Assembly (NCBI GenBank): GCA_035534615.1
Contig: DATLRO010000088.1
Span: forward strand, 1 to 33,399
DNA length: 33,399 nt
Direction: 5' to 3'
DNA from: JAGWRA01 sp035534615
Lineage (GTDB): Bacteria; Acidobacteriota; Vicinamibacteria; Vicinamibacterales; CAVVIG01
Every line of letters begins with the position of its first letter. The stretch's first letter is position 1. Under the pieces are notes generated by a model. The model was given only the letters and a program-made list of their open reading frames with translations, was not told where the DNA came from and made no database searches. This document shows, one piece after another, positions 22,917 through 30,849 of this stretch. The position numbers and the translations under genes were made by a program.

Positions 22917-24218
22917 ATGTCCAGACTGCTGTACTTCGACTGCTTCTCCGGCATTTCGGGCGACATGCTGCTCGGCGCGCTGATCGACGCCGGCCTGCCG
23001 CTCGACGAACTGCGCCGGGCGCTCGGGAGCCTCGCCCTCGACGGCTGCGAAATCGGCGCAGAGCGGGTGCTGCGCGCGCACCTGGCGGCGACGAAGTTTC
23101 ACGTGCGCGAGCGCGGCGCCGCGGCCGCCTCCAGCGCGCCCGACGACCGGCACCCCCACGATCCTCACGGCCACGATCACCGGGCCGATGACGGCCACCG
23201 GGCGGCCGGCGGCCCTGGCGGCGGACACCCGCATCCGCATTCGCATCGCAGCCTGCCGGAGATCAACGCCCTCATCGATCGGGCGGCGCTGTCGGCCGCG
23301 GGCCGGACGCGCGCCCGCGGGCTGTTCCGGCGGCTGGCCGAGGTGGAGGCGGACATCCACCAGATGCCGGTCGAGCAGGTGCATCTGCACGAGGTCGGCG
23401 CGCTCGATTCGATCGTGGACATCGTCGGCGCGGTCTTCGCCCTCGAATGGTTCGCGGCCGATCGGATCGTCGTCTCGCCGCTCAACGTCGGTGGCGGCAT
23501 GGTCCGCTCGGCTCACGGCGTGTTCCCGGTGCCGGCGCCGGCCACCGTGAAGCTGCTCGGGGAGGCGCCGGTCTATTCCAGCGGCCTCCAGGCCGAGCTG
23601 GTGACGCCGACCGGCGCGTTGCTCGCCGCCGGCTACGCCGACGCCTTCGGCCCGATCCCGCCGATGCACGTGGAGCGGATTGGGTACGGGGCCGGGGAGC
23701 GCGAGTTCCCCGAGACGCCGAACGTGCTGCGGGTCCTGGTCGGCCGGCCGGCGGAGGCCCGCGCGTCCGGCCACCGCGTGGTGGTCGTCGAGTGCGAGAT
23801 CGACGACATGAACCCGCAGATTTTCGGACTGCTCATGGACCGCCTGTACGAGGCCGGGGCCTGGGACGTGTTCTACACGCCGGTGCAGATGAAGAAGAAC
23901 CGGCCCGGCACGCTCGTCACGATCATCGGCCCGCCGGATCGGCGCGAGACGTTCGCCGACCTGCTCTTCCGTGAGACGACGACGATCGGCCTCCGGCATA
24001 CGGAGATGGACCGCGAATGTCTGTCGCGGGAGCTCGTCAGCGTCGACACGCCGCTCGGTCCGGTCCGGTTCAAGATCGCGCGCCGGAACGGCGTGGTCGT
24101 GAACGCGGCCCCGGAGTTCGACGACTGCGTCCGGCTGTCGGCCGCTCACGGCCTGTCGGTCAAGCAGGTGCAGGCGGTGGCCGCGGCGGCCTACCAGGAC
24201 CGCTGCGCCACGTCCTGA
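22917..24218 (+). CDS. larC: LarC family nickel-pincer cofactor synthesis protein (single uninterrupted ORF)
   Basis: A 433-residue protein beginning with the signature YFDCFSGISGDMLLGALIDAGL. A His-rich insertion (residues 79-110, ten histidines) follows, then QVHLHEVGALDSIVDIVGA, SPLNVGGGMVRSAHGVFPVPAPAT and ELVTPTGALLA. The C-terminal LarC2 part (VECEIDDMNPQIFGLLMDRLYEAGAWDVFYTPVQMKKNRPG) is fused in frame. LarC is the CTP-dependent cyclometallase that inserts nickel into the pyridinium dithiocarboxylate cofactor of LarA-type racemases. In Lactobacillus plantarum the two halves need a programmed frameshift; here they do not. larA, larB and larE are not in the window, so the partner enzymes must lie elsewhere. 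It precedes metG by 22 bp. Confidence 0.9.
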   Translation: MSRLLYFDCFSGISGDMLLGALIDAGLPLDELRRALGSLALDGCEIGAERVLRAHLAATKFHVRERGAAAASSAPDDRHPHDPHGHDHRADDGHRAAGGPGGGHPHPHSHRSLPEINALIDRAALSAAGRTRARGLFRRLAEVEADIHQMPVEQVHLHEVGALDSIVDIVGAVFALEWFAADRIVVSPLNVGGGMVRSAHGVFPVPAPATVKLLGEAPVYSSGLQAELVTPTGALLAAGYADAFGPIPPMHVERIGYGAGEREFPETPNVLRVLVGRPAEARASGHRVVVVECEIDDMNPQIFGLLMDRLYEAGAWDVFYTPVQMKKNRPGTLVTIIGPPDRRETFADLLFRETTTIGLRHTEMDRECLSRELVSVDTPLGPVRFKIARRNGVVVNAAPEFDDCVRLSAAHGLSVKQVQAVAAAAYQDRCATS

Positions 24219-24240
24219 GGGTGTGAGAAGATCGCGCTAT

Positions 24241-25788
24241 ATGGCCCGTTACTTCCTGACGACCGCCATCGACTATGTCAACAGCCGGCCCCATCTCGGC
24301 ACGGCGTACGAGAAGGTGACCGCCGACGTCATCGCGCGCTACAAGCGGCTGTGCGGGTTCGAGACCCATTTCCTGATGGGCAACGACGAGCACTCGCAGA
24401 ACGTCTACCGGCGGGCGCGCGAGCTCGGCGAAGAGCCGCTGGCGTACTGCGACCGGATGGCGCAGGAGTTCCGCGAAGTCTGGGCGCGGCTCGAGATTTC
24501 CTTCGACGACTTCATCCGGACCACCGAGCCGCGGCACCGCACCGCGGTGACGGCGATGATCGGCCGGATGGACGGGGCGGGCGACCTCTACGAAGGCTAT
24601 TACGAGGGGCCGTACTGCGTCTCGTGCGAGGCGTTCAAGCCGGAGAAGGACCTCGTCGACGGACTCTGCCCGATCCACCATTCGAAGCCGGAGTGGATCC
24701 GCGAGAAGAATCACTTCTTCCGCCTCTCGCGGTACCAGGAACGGCTCCGGCGGCATTTCGATGAGCACCCGGAGTTCCTGCAGCCGGAGATCCGGCGCAA
24801 CGAAATCCTCCGCCTGCTCGACGGCGGGCTGGAGGACATCTCCATCAGCCGGGCGGGCCAGCACTGGGGCATTCCGCTGCCGCACGACCCGTCGAGCGTC
24901 GTGTACGTCTGGGCCGACGCGTTGATCAACTACGCCTCGGCGGTCGGCTACGGCAGCGACGAGGGGCTGTTCCGGACCTGGTGGCCGGCGAACCTGCACG
25001 TCATCGGCAAGGACATCACGCGGTTCCACTGCGTGATCTGGCCGGCGATGCTCATGAGCGCCGGCCTCGCGCTGCCCGTGCAGGTCTTCGGCCACGGCTG
25101 GGTGCACTTCAAGGGGCAGAAGATGAGCAAGTCGCTCGGCACCGTGCTCGAGCCCCTCGAAGCGGCCGACAGGTTCGGCCCCGACCCGCTGCGCCTGTAC
25201 CTGGTGAAGGAAATCCCGTACGGCAATGACGGCGATTTCTCCTGGGAGCGGTTCGAGGAGCGCTACAACGTCGACCTGGCGAACAACCTCGGCAACCTGG
25301 TGAACCGGGTCGCCGTGATGGTGGAGAAGTATCGCGGCGGCCAGCTGGCCGCGCCCGCGTCCGGCCCCGGTCGCCTGGCGCGGATCGCCGGCGAGGGCGT
25401 GGGGGCCTATGCGGCCGCCATGGACGCCTTCGCGCTGCACGAGGGGGCCGCCGCCGCGTTCCGCCTGATTGACGCGGCCAACGAATACATCGCCGACGCG
25501 CAGCCCTGGACGCTGGCGAAGGATGCCGCGCGGAGCGCCGAGCTCGACCTGGCGCTCCACGACGTCGCCGAGATCATCAGGATCGCGGCGGTGCTGCTGC
25601 TGCCGATCATGCCGGCGTCGGCCGCGGAGGTGCTGCGGCGCGTCGGCGAGCCGAAGTCCGCCGGCCGCATCCGTATCGACGACGCCGCCTGGCGGAATGC
25701 GGCGAGGACCGTCATCAAGGGCGACCCGCTGTGGCCTCGTCTGGAGGCTGCCAGGCCGCCATCCACGCAGGGAGCGGGAGAATCATGA
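24241..25788 (+). CDS. metG: Methionine--tRNA ligase, divergent subtype
   Basis: A 515-residue class I synthetase. The HIGH-region is H18-LGT (YVNSRPHLGTAYEKV) instead of HIGH/HLGH, and the next block is MGNDEHSQNV instead of the usual GTDEHG. The single zinc knuckle begins YCVSCEAF and continues to LCPIHH. The KMSKS loop is intact (K294-MSKS in GQKMSKSLGTVLEP). The anticodon-binding helical domain follows from about residue 345. The C-terminal tRNA-binding dimerisation domain is missing from the chain but encoded by the next gene, which overlaps by ATGA. ATG 24241 has a GAGAAG ribosome binding site; GTG 24223 is an alternative. It charges tRNA-Met for initiation and elongation. Confidence 0.92.
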   Translation: MARYFLTTAIDYVNSRPHLGTAYEKVTADVIARYKRLCGFETHFLMGNDEHSQNVYRRARELGEEPLAYCDRMAQEFREVWARLEISFDDFIRTTEPRHRTAVTAMIGRMDGAGDLYEGYYEGPYCVSCEAFKPEKDLVDGLCPIHHSKPEWIREKNHFFRLSRYQERLRRHFDEHPEFLQPEIRRNEILRLLDGGLEDISISRAGQHWGIPLPHDPSSVVYVWADALINYASAVGYGSDEGLFRTWWPANLHVIGKDITRFHCVIWPAMLMSAGLALPVQVFGHGWVHFKGQKMSKSLGTVLEPLEAADRFGPDPLRLYLVKEIPYGNDGDFSWERFEERYNVDLANNLGNLVNRVAVMVEKYRGGQLAAPASGPGRLARIAGEGVGAYAAAMDAFALHEGAAAAFRLIDAANEYIADAQPWTLAKDAARSAELDLALHDVAEIIRIAAVLLLPIMPASAAEVLRRVGEPKSAGRIRIDDAAWRNAARTVIKGDPLWPRLEAARPPSTQGAGES

Positions 25789-26165
25789 CCACCGAACCGT
25801 CAGGCGAGACCCCGGCCGCCCAGCCGGCCGTTGCGGACAATCGGATTTCCATCGACGACTTCATGAAAGTCGACCTGCGCGTGGCCCGTGTGCTCGCGGC
25901 CGAACGGGTGCCGAATTCGCGCAAGCTGATCAAGATGCAGGTCGACGTCGGATCCGAGCAGCGCACGATCGTCGCCGGCATTGCCGAGGCGTACGAGGCC
26001 GAGACGCTGGTCGGCCGGCTCATCGCCATCGTCTTCAATCTGAAGCCGGCGAAGCTGATGGGCATCGAATCCAACGGCATGGTGCTCGCCGCCAGCCCGG
26101 AGGGCGGAAAGCCCGTGCTCGTCACCTTTGAGCAGGATCCCGGACTCGGCTCGCGCGTCCGGTAG
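25785..26165 (+). CDS. tRNA-binding domain protein (detached MetG C-terminal domain / Trbp111-like)
   Basis: A 126-residue protein with a disordered N-terminus (about 20 residues) and then an OB-fold tRNA-binding domain: ISIDDFMKVDLRVARVLAAE, NSRKLIKMQVDVGSEQRTIVAGIAEAY, IVFNLKPAKLMGIESNGMVLAAS. The LKPAKLMGIESxGM block is the same as in the MetG C-terminus and in Trbp111. Its ATG overlaps the metG stop and has GGGAG four bases upstream, so the two are made together; it probably dimerises and adds tRNA affinity to this short MetG in trans. A CsaA-like chaperone role is less likely given the overlap. Confidence 0.9.
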   Translation: MTTEPSGETPAAQPAVADNRISIDDFMKVDLRVARVLAAERVPNSRKLIKMQVDVGSEQRTIVAGIAEAYEAETLVGRLIAIVFNLKPAKLMGIESNGMVLAASPEGGKPVLVTFEQDPGLGSRVR

Positions 26166-26228
26166 GTCCCGGAGATCTGGCGCCTCGGGCCGCCGGCCGC
26201 GCCGGGCCGGGGCAGGTGTCTTTCACCG

Positions 26229-26999
26229 ATGATCGATTCCCACTGTCACCTCGCCGACGATGCGTTCGCCGGGGATCTCGCCGAGGTCGTGTCGCGCGCG
26301 AAGGCGGCCGGCCTCGAGGCGGCCTGCTGCATTCTGGCCGCCGGCGACGAAGCGGAAGCGGCCCGCGCGACGCAGGTGGCGGCCGCCTGGCCGGCCATCC
26401 GGTTCGCCGCCGGGGTGCATCCGCACCACGCCGGGCAGGTCGGCGACCGGGCGCGCGACGTCACGCAGAACGCCCTGTCGAAGGCGCCGGCCGCCTGCGC
26501 GGTGGGGGAGATCGGCCTCGATTATCACTACGACTATTCGGACCGGACCGTCCAGCGGCAGGTGTTCCAGGCGCAGGTCGCCCTGGCCCGGGAGGTCCAG
26601 TTGCCGGTCATCGTCCACACGCGCGAGGCCGACGAGGATACGATCCGGATCCTCCGGATCGACGGCGGGGGTGAGCTCCGGGGCGTCATCCACTGTTTCA
26701 CCGGCGGGCCGGATCTCGCGCGGGCGGCGCTCGACCTGGGCTTCTTCATCTCGCTGGCGGGTATCGTGACCTTTCCGAAGGCCGGAGCGCTGCGCGAGAC
26801 CGCGAAACTGATCCCGGACGACCGGTTGCTCGTCGAGACCGACAGCCCGTTTCTGGCGCCGGTGCCGCACCGCGGCAAGCGGAACGAGCCGGCCTGGGTC
26901 GCCGGGGTGGTCGAGGCGCTGGCCGAGGTTCGCGGCATCGCGCCCGGGCGCCTGGCCGAGGTGACCGCAGAGAACTTCCGGAGACTGTTCGGACCCTGA
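26229..26999 (+). CDS. tatD: TatD family metal-dependent hydrolase (DNase)
   Basis: A 256-residue TIM-barrel hydrolase of full length. Metal ligands are visible: H5 and H7 in MIDSHCHL, E94 in GEIGLDYH, H130 in VIVHTREADED, H155 in IHCFTGG and D205 in VETDSPFLAP. The end has NFRRLFG, the usual TatD C-terminus. The family acts as 3'-5' exonuclease or endonuclease on DNA in the cytoplasm. A metG-tatD neighbourhood is common in bacteria, which supports the assignment. A 63-bp gap separates it from the tRNA-binding-domain gene. Confidence 0.94.
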   Translation: MIDSHCHLADDAFAGDLAEVVSRAKAAGLEAACCILAAGDEAEAARATQVAAAWPAIRFAAGVHPHHAGQVGDRARDVTQNALSKAPAACAVGEIGLDYHYDYSDRTVQRQVFQAQVALAREVQLPVIVHTREADEDTIRILRIDGGGELRGVIHCFTGGPDLARAALDLGFFISLAGIVTFPKAGALRETAKLIPDDRLLVETDSPFLAPVPHRGKRNEPAWVAGVVEALAEVRGIAPGRLAEVTAENFRRLFGP

Positions 27000-27057
27000 C
27001 GCGGCACGGCCGCCGGGCAGGCCCCGGTCCGGCCTCGGTTCGCCGGGCCGCGGCGCG

Positions 27058-27063
27058 TTGACA
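27058..27063 (+). promoter_or_regulatory. TTGACA -35 box before the polyprenyl synthase gene
   Basis: A perfect TTGACA stands in the gap after tatD. At an 18-nt spacing the -10 would be TGAGAT (27082-27087, 3 of 6 matches), so the promoter is plausible but lopsided, and the leader would be very short. Confidence 0.4.
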
Positions 27064-27108
27064 CCCCGCGCGCAAGTATGGTGAGATTTGTCGGGCTTGA
27101 AGAACACC

Positions 27109-28098
27109 GTGGAAAAAACTTCCGTCGATCTCGGCCAGATTTTCGAACCGATCCGCGAGGATCTGCTGCGCGTCGACCGTGAATTCGCCAGGCACGTCGA
27201 GTCCCAGGTCGGACTGATCCCGGAAATCGGCGGCTACATCCAGCGGAGCGGCGGCAAGCGGATTCGCCCGGCGGTCCTGCTGATGGCGGCCCGACTGGCG
27301 GGCTACGAGGGGGACCGCGCCATCCTGTACGCGGCGGTCGTCGAGTTCATTCACGCCGCCACGCTCGTCCACGACGACATCATCGACGAAGCGGATCTCC
27401 GGCGCGGACGCCTGGCGGTCCATTCGCGGTGGGGCAACGACATCACGGTCCTCCTGGGCGACTACCTCTACATCAAGTCGATGGCGCTCGCCCTGACGCA
27501 CGACTCGCTGGAGGTCATCCGGCTGCTCTGCGACGTGACGGTCCGGATGATCGAAGGGGAGCTGTACCAGCTCACCAAGAACGGCGACGTCGACATCACC
27601 GAGGACGAGCACTTCGACATCATCCGGCGGAAGACCGCGTATCTCTTCGGCGGCTGCGCGCAGATCGGCGGCATGCTGGGCGGCGTGACCCCGGCGGAGG
27701 AGCAGGCGCTTCGCGAATACGGCTACCACGTCGGCGTGGCGTTCCAGCTGGTCGACGACCTGCTGGACTACACGGGCGACGCCGAAGCGCTCGGCAAGCC
27801 GATCGGCGGCGACCTCCGGGAAGGCAAGGTCACCCTCCCGGTGATCCACCTGCTCCAGCGCGGGGGGGCGGCCGCCGACCGGATCGTGCGCGGGACGGTC
27901 CAGGATCGGACCATCACCCAGGAACAGTGGCAGGAGTTGCGGCGCCTGCTCGCCGAATACCGGTCGATCGACTACGCCTACCAGAAGGCGGTTGAGCACG
28001 CGGCCGACGCCAAGCGACAGCTCCACGGATTCCCGCCCGGCCCGGCGCTCGACGCGCTGCTGACGCTGCCCGATTACATCCTGGCGCGCGACCGCTGA
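27109..28098 (+). CDS. Trans-polyprenyl diphosphate synthase
   Basis: A protein of about 329 residues. The first Asp-rich motif is D89-D-II-D93 in LVHDDIIDEADLRRGR and the second is D216-D-LL-D220 in FQLVDDLLDYTGD; GGKRIRPAV is the substrate-phosphate site. Residues just before the first motif are small (HAATLV), compatible with a long-chain (octaprenyl-like) product for quinone side chains. The enzyme condenses isopentenyl diphosphate onto an allylic diphosphate in the cytoplasm. The start is uncertain: TTG 27088, TTG 27097 or GTG 27109 all fit; I chose GTG because a GAAGAA stretch precedes it. It ends 108 bp before the convergent exported-protein cassette. Confidence 0.9.
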   Translation: MEKTSVDLGQIFEPIREDLLRVDREFARHVESQVGLIPEIGGYIQRSGGKRIRPAVLLMAARLAGYEGDRAILYAAVVEFIHAATLVHDDIIDEADLRRGRLAVHSRWGNDITVLLGDYLYIKSMALALTHDSLEVIRLLCDVTVRMIEGELYQLTKNGDVDITEDEHFDIIRRKTAYLFGGCAQIGGMLGGVTPAEEQALREYGYHVGVAFQLVDDLLDYTGDAEALGKPIGGDLREGKVTLPVIHLLQRGGAAADRIVRGTVQDRTITQEQWQELRRLLAEYRSIDYAYQKAVEHAADAKRQLHGFPPGPALDALLTLPDYILARDR

Positions 28099-28099
28099 T

Positions 28100-28114
28100 C
28101 CGGGCGCCGCCCGG
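28100..28114. other. GC-rich hairpin after the polyprenyl synthase
   Basis: CCGGGC-GCC-GCCCGG directly follows the stop codon in the 108-bp convergent gap. There is no T-run, so I call it only a possible attenuating structure. Confidence 0.25.
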
Positions 28115-28206
28115 CCCCCTCATCCCGGCCGTCGTCGAAGGCGACGTCGCCGCCCGGGCGGTCGCCACCGGCGGCGCCGCGCCGGCCGATCGGGCCGGTG
28201 CCGCTC

Positions 28207-28965
28207 TCAGAAGACGAACAGCAGGGAGCCGGTCAGGCTCAGGTTGGATCGCCGCATGGCGACGTTGTCCCCGCCGCGGCTGCGGAAGTACTCGCGCAGA
28301 TCCCCGCGGACGCCGAACCGCTCGCGCGCGCCGGGCGCCCCGAAGAAGTACTTCACGCCGCCGCCGATGTTGTAGACCTGGCCGGTGAGGTTCTCATTCG
28401 TGCCCAGGTAGATCTGTCCGAGATAGCCGCCGCCGCCCGCCAGGAACGGAATGCCCCGGCCGTGGGCGAAGCTGAGCGCCGACAGGTGCGCAATCAGCGA
28501 GACGTCGACGAAGATCTGGTGGACCTGGGCGATCGTGAACGGTGGCACGGATGGCGCCTGCGCATCGTTGGAGACCGCCACGTCGAGGTTAGGCCGGCTG
28601 TAGGTGAAGGCCCCTTCGACCGCGAACATCGACGTGATGTTGTAGGCAATCCGGCCGCCGAACGACGCGGCCGCCTGCTGCGTCTCCGCCACGTTGAACA
28701 GCGGGGTCGTCACCCCCGGGCTGCCGACGACGTTCGGTGTCAGCAGCGCCGACTGCGCCGTCAGGGGATTGCCCCCGAACCTGCCGGCGAAGGCCGATAT
28801 CTCCACCGTGTGCGGGCGGATGGGCGTGGCGGCGTTCCGGCGAACGCGGCCGCGCGCCGGCGCGGCCGCGGCCGGCCGGCCGGCCAGCAGGAGGACTGCG
28901 GCCACGGCCAGCACGCACGAGGCCGTGCGCATCCGGATCCGCGGCCGCCCCTGGCGCGCGCTCAC
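28207..28965 (-). CDS. Exported outer-membrane beta-barrel protein
   Basis: A protein of about 252 residues with an Arg-rich n-region (RQGRPRIRMR), a hydrophobic core (VLAVAAVLLLAG) and a cleavage region at AAAAP. The mature part resembles the OmpA-like beta-barrel fold: IRPHTVEISAFAGRFGG, ASFGGRIAYNITSMFAVEGAFTYSRP, GIPFLAGGGGYLGQI, YNIGGGVKYFFG, FGVRGDLREYF and the terminal strand NLSLTGSLLFVF ending in Phe, the outer-membrane assembly signal. GTG 28965 overlaps the protease stop (GTGA), implying coupling; ATG 28932 is an alternative. As the last gene of the cassette it may form the surface anchor or channel for the secreted partners; that is inference. Confidence 0.75.
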   Translation of the reverse strand: MSARQGRPRIRMRTASCVLAVAAVLLLAGRPAAAAPARGRVRRNAATPIRPHTVEISAFAGRFGGNPLTAQSALLTPNVVGSPGVTTPLFNVAETQQAAASFGGRIAYNITSMFAVEGAFTYSRPNLDVAVSNDAQAPSVPPFTIAQVHQIFVDVSLIAHLSALSFAHGRGIPFLAGGGGYLGQIYLGTNENLTGQVYNIGGGVKYFFGAPGARERFGVRGDLREYFRSRGGDNVAMRRSNLSLTGSLLFVF

Positions 28966-29993
28966 TTCGCCACCACGGAGATGTTGATGCCGCCCGCGTT
29001 TGCGCCGCGCGGCACGGCCACCGGTCCCAGGTGATACGCCACCTGGAAGTTCGTGTCGACCGGATCGGTCGCATTGAAGAAGCTCGTCACGTCCAGCGTG
29101 TCGAGCGGCTCCGCCCGGACGATGTACGTGCCGGGCGCCAGCCCGGCGATCGTGTAATCGCCGTGCGTGTCGAGCGAGAAACTGGCGACGAGCGCCCCGG
29201 TCTGCGTGTCCAGCGCGAGCACCTGCGCCCCGAACACCCCGGCGCCGTTCTTGGTGACCTGCCCGCTGATCGTGCCGGTCGACTGCTGGAAGCCCGCGGC
29301 CGGATACAGGACGGAGATGCCGGCGATGTCGTCCGGCGTGAGCGTCCGATCGCTGACGTTGCCCGGCGTGAAGGCGATCGGGAACATCACGGCCCGTTTG
29401 GCCTGCACGTCGAGCGACCCGTCGGCCGCCGTCGTCACCACGCCGATGGCCGAGTGGTTCAACCCGAGGAAGTGCCCGATTTCGTGCGTGGCGATCGACT
29501 GCAGGTCGAACCGGCCCGCGACGCCGTTCGGATCGGTCGACCATGGAAACGCGGAATTGAGCACGATGTCGGTTTCGAAGAAATGCGCCGGGGTTCCGTC
29601 GGCCAGCAGCAGGTAGTCGGTGAAGCCGAGCGTATTCTCGAACCCGGGGATGTTGCCCAGGTCGGCGAAGCCGATCGTGTTCTGGTAATCGACCACGTCC
29701 GGCTCGGCCGTCGTCAGGCCTCCGTAAATCACGCTGACGTGCGCGGTGGGAACGCTCGTCCAGGCCGAGAACCCTCCCCGCACGGCCGCGACCAGCGCCG
29801 GCACGCTGATGCCGGTCGTCCCCTGATTGGTGATGTAGTAGGTCGGCGGCTGTGCCCACGTGCCGGGCGACAACTGCCCCGAGCTGTTCTGGAGGCTGGT
29901 GAGCAGATAGGCGTGTGCCGGGCGAGGGGCAGCCACCAGCAGCGCCACCAGGCCGCCGGCGATGAGCGCGCGACGTGTCCGCGAGGTCGTCAT
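28962..29993 (-). CDS. Exported metzincin (matrixin-like) metalloprotease with C-terminal carboxypeptidase-regulatory-like domain
   Basis: A 343-residue protein with a signal peptide (RRALIAGGLVALLVAAPRPAHA, cleavage near residue 28). The catalytic zinc motif H170-EIG-H174-FLGLN-H180 and a Met-turn methionine (M203 in AVMFP) mark it as a metzincin. TLTPDDIAGISVLYP is the usual end of a matrixin domain. Residues about 225-343 form an Ig-like carboxypeptidase-regulatory domain (GTISGQVTKNGAGVFGAQVLA, DTHGDYTIAGLAPGTYIVRAEPL). No pro-domain cysteine switch is visible. ATG 29993 has AGGAG six bases upstream. It lies 17 bp after the uncharacterised exported protein and overlaps the barrel gene; the three look like one operon. 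Confidence 0.87.
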   Translation of the reverse strand: MTTSRTRRALIAGGLVALLVAAPRPAHAYLLTSLQNSSGQLSPGTWAQPPTYYITNQGTTGISVPALVAAVRGGFSAWTSVPTAHVSVIYGGLTTAEPDVVDYQNTIGFADLGNIPGFENTLGFTDYLLLADGTPAHFFETDIVLNSAFPWSTDPNGVAGRFDLQSIATHEIGHFLGLNHSAIGVVTTAADGSLDVQAKRAVMFPIAFTPGNVSDRTLTPDDIAGISVLYPAAGFQQSTGTISGQVTKNGAGVFGAQVLALDTQTGALVASFSLDTHGDYTIAGLAPGTYIVRAEPLDTLDVTSFFNATDPVDTNFQVAYHLGPVAVPRGANAGGINISVVAK

Positions 29994-30010
29994 GAAGAAC
30001 TCCTGACCGG

Positions 30011-30634
30011 TCACTTCTTCTTCGGCTTGCGCTCGGCCGCCGGGTGAGGATGCACGAGCGCCTCAATCCGGTTCTCGAACGCGGACAGACTCAGCGGCCG
30101 GTTGAGCGGATCGCCGGGACCCTGCAGCGACGCGCCGTACAGGCTGCGCGAGAGCATCTGCTGGCCGGTGGCCGGATCCCGGACGATATCGAACTTGCCC
30201 TGCGAGAGGGCGAGGACGGCCGGGTACATCGGGCTGTGGAGGCTGAGAAACAGCACGACGTCCTCCCCCGGCTGGAACTGCGGCACGCCGGGAATCATCT
30301 GGATCATGCCGGCCACCTCGCCGCCGAATTCCATGACCGTCACATCCGGCCCGAGATTCCCCTTGAGGTACCGGGTGACGTGGACCGTCGCGAACGTGAA
30401 GATGTGCGTGCGACTCGCGTTCCAGTGCGACTGCACGTCCGTGACGCGGCCCTGCAGAATGGCGCCCGCCGAGGCGGTGAGCGTCGGCAGCGGCATCGCA
30501 ATCATCGTCGTCGCCTCGGCCGCGCCGGCACCGCCGCCGAGCAGCGCGAGAGCCAGCGCCAGCCGTCCCGCCAGCCGGCCGGCGCGGCATCCGGCGGGCT
30601 TCGGGCCGCCGCTGGCGCGAACGAGGGTCTTCAT
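30011..30634 (-). CDS. Uncharacterised exported protein paired with the metzincin
   Basis: A 207-residue protein with an N-terminal signal (LAGRLALALALLGGGAGAAEA) and a predicted cleavage near residue 40. The mature part starts TTMIAMPLPTLTASAGAILQGRVTDVQSHWN, then ATVHVTRYLKGNLG, TVMEFGGEV, PGEDVVLFL and LSQGKFDIVRD, a beta-rich pattern with a lysine-rich tail (ERKPKKK). I do not recognise a named domain; the pattern resembles small exported proteins often found beside matrixins in Acidobacteria and Myxococcota. It could be an inhibitor, chaperone or substrate of the protease. GGGAGG lies three bases before ATG 30634 and a promoter precedes it, so it heads the operon. Confidence 0.75.
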   Translation of the reverse strand: MKTLVRASGGPKPAGCRAGRLAGRLALALALLGGGAGAAEATTMIAMPLPTLTASAGAILQGRVTDVQSHWNASRTHIFTFATVHVTRYLKGNLGPDVTVMEFGGEVAGMIQMIPGVPQFQPGEDVVLFLSLHSPMYPAVLALSQGKFDIVRDPATGQQMLSRSLYGASLQGPGDPLNRPLSLSAFENRIEALVHPHPAAERKPKKK

Positions 30635-30655
30635 ACGCCTCCCGTCAAAAGTCCC

Positions 30656-30686
30656 TCTATACTAGGCGAAATCAATCGGAACGCAA
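30656..30686 (-). promoter_or_regulatory. Promoter of the exported metzincin cassette
   Basis: On the minus strand TTGCGT (30686-30681), a 16-nt spacer and TAGTAT (30664-30659) form a fair sigma-70 promoter. TATAGA (30661-30656) overlaps it as an alternative -10. The leader would be about 18-20 nt with a good ribosome binding site. The rest of the 215-bp gap to ligA holds a TATCCT (30797-30802) without a -35 and nothing else I can support. Confidence 0.5.
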
Positions 30687-30849
30687 TGCCGCCGCGGACG
30701 AGCCGGCACGCGCGGCGGTGTGTGCGCCGCGCCGCGTGCGCGCATCCGATCCGACGCCGGCTGCGGCGTCCCGCACCGGCCGCCGGCCGGTCGGGCTATC
30801 CTAGGAGCAGCGGGCCGGCGCCGGCCCGACCAGACCGCTGACGCCGCTT

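Noticed and set aside
23153..23250. Repetitive CAC/CAT-rich stretch that looks like a simple repeat
   Set aside because: It encodes the histidine-rich linker of LarC in frame and is not a DNA repeat array.
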